Translations under genes and position numbers: made by a program
Assembly (NCBI GenBank): GCA_963590525.1
Contig: CAVAPV010000039.1
Span: forward strand, 1 to 22,428
DNA from: W2P13-069 sp963590525
Lineage (GTDB): Bacteria > Actinomycetota > Coriobacteriia > Coriobacteriales > QAMH01
Length of the DNA stretch: 22,428 nt
Direction: 5' to 3'
In this document: in pieces, positions 20,798-22,428 of the stretch
Position numbering within the stretch: the first letter of the stretch is position 1
How the letters are laid out: the number at the start of each line of letters is the position of its first letter
Notes under the pieces: generated by a model
What the model was told of the DNA's origin: nothing
The model's database searches: none
The model's input: only the letters and a program-made list of their open reading frames with translations

Positions 20798-21343
20798 ATG
20801 TCCAATGTCTTGATCGTGGTGGGAAGCCCGCGCAAGGACGGCAACTCGCAGATGATGGCAGATTCGTTTGAGCACGGCGCGCTCAAGTCCGGCAACGAGG
20901 TGCGCCAGATCAACGTGGGGCGCGCAAAGATCAGCGGGTGCATCGCCTGCGAGTCGTGCTTTGCCAACAACGGCAAGTGCGCCATCGACGACGATATGCA
21001 GCCGCTGTATGCGCAGATGGAGTGGGCCGATGTCATCGTCTACGCCTTCCCGCTGTACTTTTACAGCTATCCCGCGCAGATCAAAGCCTTCATGGACCGC
21101 CAGTTTTGCGCCGCCGGCGGCCGCAAGGGCATCATGGGCAAGAAGGTAGCGCTGCTCATGCCCTACGAGGACGCTCATGCCGAGCGCGCCGACGGTCTGG
21201 TCAAGTCCTTTGAGATCTGCATGGACTACTGCAAGCAGGAGATCTTGGGCATGGTGCTGTGCAACGGCGTTTACGAGAAAGGCGCTATCAAAGGCCACGA
21301 GGCCCTCAAGCGCTGCCAGGAGCTGGGCGAGAGCATCAAGTAG
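20798..21343 (+). CDS. Flavodoxin-fold NAD(P)H-dependent FMN reductase family protein
   Basis: 181 residues, ATG 20798 behind GGAGAGGGG (20782-20790); a TTG at 20780 would start inside that ribosome site and is rejected. The N-terminal beta strand and FMN phosphate loop are VLIVVGSPRKDGNS (4-17). The segment SGCIACESCFANNGKCAIDD carries Cys residues and matches the flavodoxin_2/NADPH-dependent FMN reductase group found in many anaerobes, as does AFPLYFYSYPAQIKAFMDR. Such proteins use FMN and NAD(P)H to reduce quinones, nitro compounds or iron-sulfur partners; the substrate cannot be told. It is a single-gene unit with its own -10 and a downstream terminator. Confidence 0.88.
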   Translation: MSNVLIVVGSPRKDGNSQMMADSFEHGALKSGNEVRQINVGRAKISGCIACESCFANNGKCAIDDDMQPLYAQMEWADVIVYAFPLYFYSYPAQIKAFMDRQFCAAGGRKGIMGKKVALLMPYEDAHAERADGLVKSFEICMDYCKQEILGMVLCNGVYEKGAIKGHEALKRCQELGESIK

Positions 21344-21346
21344 GCG

Positions 21347-21405
21347 CTGATAATCAGCCGAGCAAGGCCGATAGTCAGCTGGGCAAGGCTGATAGCAAGC
21401 TTGCG
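21347..21405 (+). repeat. 21-bp tandem repeat behind the flavoprotein gene
   Basis: Units starting at 21347, 21368 and 21389 share C(T/C)GATA-N-TCAGC-N3-GCAAGG (the third is partial, CTGATAGCAAGC). No function is apparent. Confidence 0.6.
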
Positions 21406-21434
21406 CGTATAGCTGCATCTGCATCTTGCATGAG

Positions 21435-21470
21435 TCCGGCGGGCACCCTTTGCGGCGCTCGCCGGATTTT
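21435..21470 (+). terminator. Intrinsic terminator after the flavoprotein gene
   Basis: TCCGGCGGGC pairs with GCTCGCCGGA (one G-T) around a 12-base loop and is followed by TTTTC. It separates the flavoprotein unit from the ribosomal-protein operon. Confidence 0.85.
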
Positions 21471-21494
21471 CTTGCCAAAACGCCAAAGTTTTCA

Positions 21495-21523
21495 TTGCAT
21501 GAGCTGCTAGACGCGTGTATTCT
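21495..21523 (+). promoter_or_regulatory. Candidate promoter of rplM-rpsI
   Basis: TTGCAT (21495-21500) and TATTCT (21518-21523) have a 17-base spacer. The resulting leader of about 70 bases contains CAAGT-TCGACT-ACTTG and could take part in L13-type autogenous control, though I cannot show this. Confidence 0.5.
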
Positions 21524-21598
21524 GAACAAGTTCGACTACTTGAGCCCCGTGAAACTCATGTAAAGAACACTAAGTAAGTATGTTTTGGAGGATTATCC

Positions 21599-22027
21599 GT
21601 GAAGACCTATTACGCTAAGCCTAGCGATGTCCAGCGCGAATGGCTTTTGGTCGATGCGACCGACATGACCCTCGGTCGTCTCGCTTCTGAGGTTGCTCAG
21701 ATTCTGCGTGGTAAGAACAAGCCCATCTACACTCCGCACATCGACACGGGCGACTTTGTCGTCATCGTCAACGCGGACAAGATCAAGGTGACCGGCACCA
21801 AGGCCTCTTCCAAGGTCTACTACCGTCACACCGGCTATGTTGGCCACCTCAAGTCCGAGACCTTCACCGAGGCCATGGAAAAGCACCCCACCCGCGTCAT
21901 CGAGCACGCAGTCAAGGGCATGCTGCCCAAGGGTTCTCTTGGTCGCCAGATGTTTGGCAAGCTCAAGGTCTACGCAGGCCCCGAGCATCCCCATCAGGCA
22001 CAGAACCCTCGTAAGATCGAGCTGTAA
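21599..22027 (+). CDS. rplM: Large-subunit ribosomal protein L13 (uL13)
   Basis: 142 residues, GTG start at 21599 preceded by TTGGAGGA (21585-21592). L13 is an early-assembly protein of the 50S subunit. The core is recognised by WLLVDATDMTLGRLASEVAQ, KPIYTPHIDTGDFVVIVNAD, KVYYRHTGYVGHLK, AVKGMLPKGSLGRQMFGKLK and the ending YAGPEHPHQAQNP. Length is normal. It is followed after 17 bases by rpsI, the near-universal rplM-rpsI pair. Confidence 0.98.
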   Translation: MKTYYAKPSDVQREWLLVDATDMTLGRLASEVAQILRGKNKPIYTPHIDTGDFVVIVNADKIKVTGTKASSKVYYRHTGYVGHLKSETFTEAMEKHPTRVIEHAVKGMLPKGSLGRQMFGKLKVYAGPEHPHQAQNPRKIEL

Positions 22028-22044
22028 AGGGTAGGGGATAGTAA

Positions 22045-22428
22045 ATGACTAACGAAGCAATCTACATGGGCACTGGCCGCCGCAAGAACGCTGTTGCTCG
22101 CGTGCGCCTGGTTCCCGGCACTGGCAAGGTCACCATCAACAAGCGCGACGGCAAAGAGTACTTTGGCCGCGACGCTCTCCTTGAGGCAGCTCTCATGCCC
22201 TTCAAGGTCACCGATACCGAGGGCCACTTTGACGTTATCGCCACCTGCCACGGCGGCGGCATCTCTGGTCAGTCCGGTGCTCTGCGCCATGGCATCTCTC
22301 GTGCTCTCTTGAGCGCTGGCGATTATCGCGCAGACCTCAAGAAGGCTGGCTACCTCACTCGCGACCCTCGTATGGTCGAGCGCAAGAAGTACGGCCTGAA
22401 GAAGGCCCGCAAGCGCCCGCAGTTCTCC
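22045..22428 (+). CDS. rpsI: Small-subunit ribosomal protein S9 (uS9), 3' partial
   Basis: 128 codons are visible from ATG 22045, behind AGGGGATAG. The window ends in the C-terminal motif KKARKRPQFS, which in this family is followed only by two residues (usually KR) and the stop, so almost the whole protein is present. YMGTGRRKNAVARVRL, VPGTGKVTINKRDGKEYFGR, GGGISGQSGALRHGISRALL and YLTRDPRMVERKKYGLKKAR are all conserved. The C-terminal tail of S9 contacts P-site tRNA. The gene has no stop within the window. Confidence 0.98.
   Translation, partial: MTNEAIYMGTGRRKNAVARVRLVPGTGKVTINKRDGKEYFGRDALLEAALMPFKVTDTEGHFDVIATCHGGGISGQSGALRHGISRALLSAGDYRADLKKAGYLTRDPRMVERKKYGLKKARKRPQFS

Noticed and set aside
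1..22428. tRNA, rRNA or intact transposase genes
   Set aside because: None was found on either strand; the repeats present are all non-coding.

Overview
The window is a chromosomal segment of a high-GC Gram-positive bacterium. The chain rapZ-yvcK-whiA-proA-nadD, the yqeK/rsfS pair, the murT-gatD pair and the rplM-rpsI end, together with large secreted proteins that carry Lys-rich or Kelch-type C-termini, suggest Coriobacteriia (an Olsenella/Collinsella/Atopobium-like gut or oral actinobacterium). The assignment is an inference from gene order and protein style; no rRNA is present to confirm it.

Layout. (1) 1-4692: a tightly packed housekeeping operon on the + strand: rapZ (5' truncated by the window edge), yvcK, whiA, proA, nadD, with gaps or overlaps of only a few bases. 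(2) 4693-5164: a repeat-filled gap, followed by yqeK (Ap4A hydrolase family). (3) 5745-6466: a RelE-type toxin and Phd/YefM-type antitoxin on the - strand, with the toxin tail running into the 3' end of yqeK. (4) 6682-10110: a large secreted subtilisin-like protease with an inserted domain, an IPT/TIG domain and a Kelch-like C-terminus. (5) 10111-13868: a second repeat patch, a structured leader, and a 983-residue secreted surface protein closed by a clear intrinsic terminator. (6) 13870-17310: a repeat patch, a Fic AMP-transferase-type protein with a 41-bp-period operator-like array in front of it, then an AlbA_2/HATPase/winged-helix protein with a 21-bp operator-like array built around its promoter. 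(7) 17311-17935: a further dense repeat patch. (8) 17936-22428: housekeeping again: rsfS, murT, gatD, a flavodoxin-fold reductase, rplM and rpsI (3' truncated).

The main architectural point is that nadD, yqeK and rsfS, often neighbours in Gram-positive genomes, are split here by about 12 kb of accessory cargo (toxin-antitoxin, two secreted proteins, Fic, AlbA_2). Each junction between blocks carries copies of up to three families of small palindromic repeats. One family is a 100-bp element present in opposite orientation at 4951-5050 and 17325-17424, bracketing yqeK plus the cargo.

The housekeeping genes cover cell-envelope and growth control (RapZ/YvcK/WhiA, MurT-GatD lipid II amidation), proline and NAD synthesis, dinucleotide turnover, ribosome silencing and ribosomal proteins. 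The cargo looks concerned with surface interaction (protease, surface protein) and with toxin-type or signal-dependent regulation (RelE/Phd, Fic, AlbA_2). The least explained material is the pair of operator arrays, a 32-bp near-perfect palindrome inside the AlbA_2 gene, a pseudoknot-capable leader before the surface protein, and a multi-stem structure just before rsfS.
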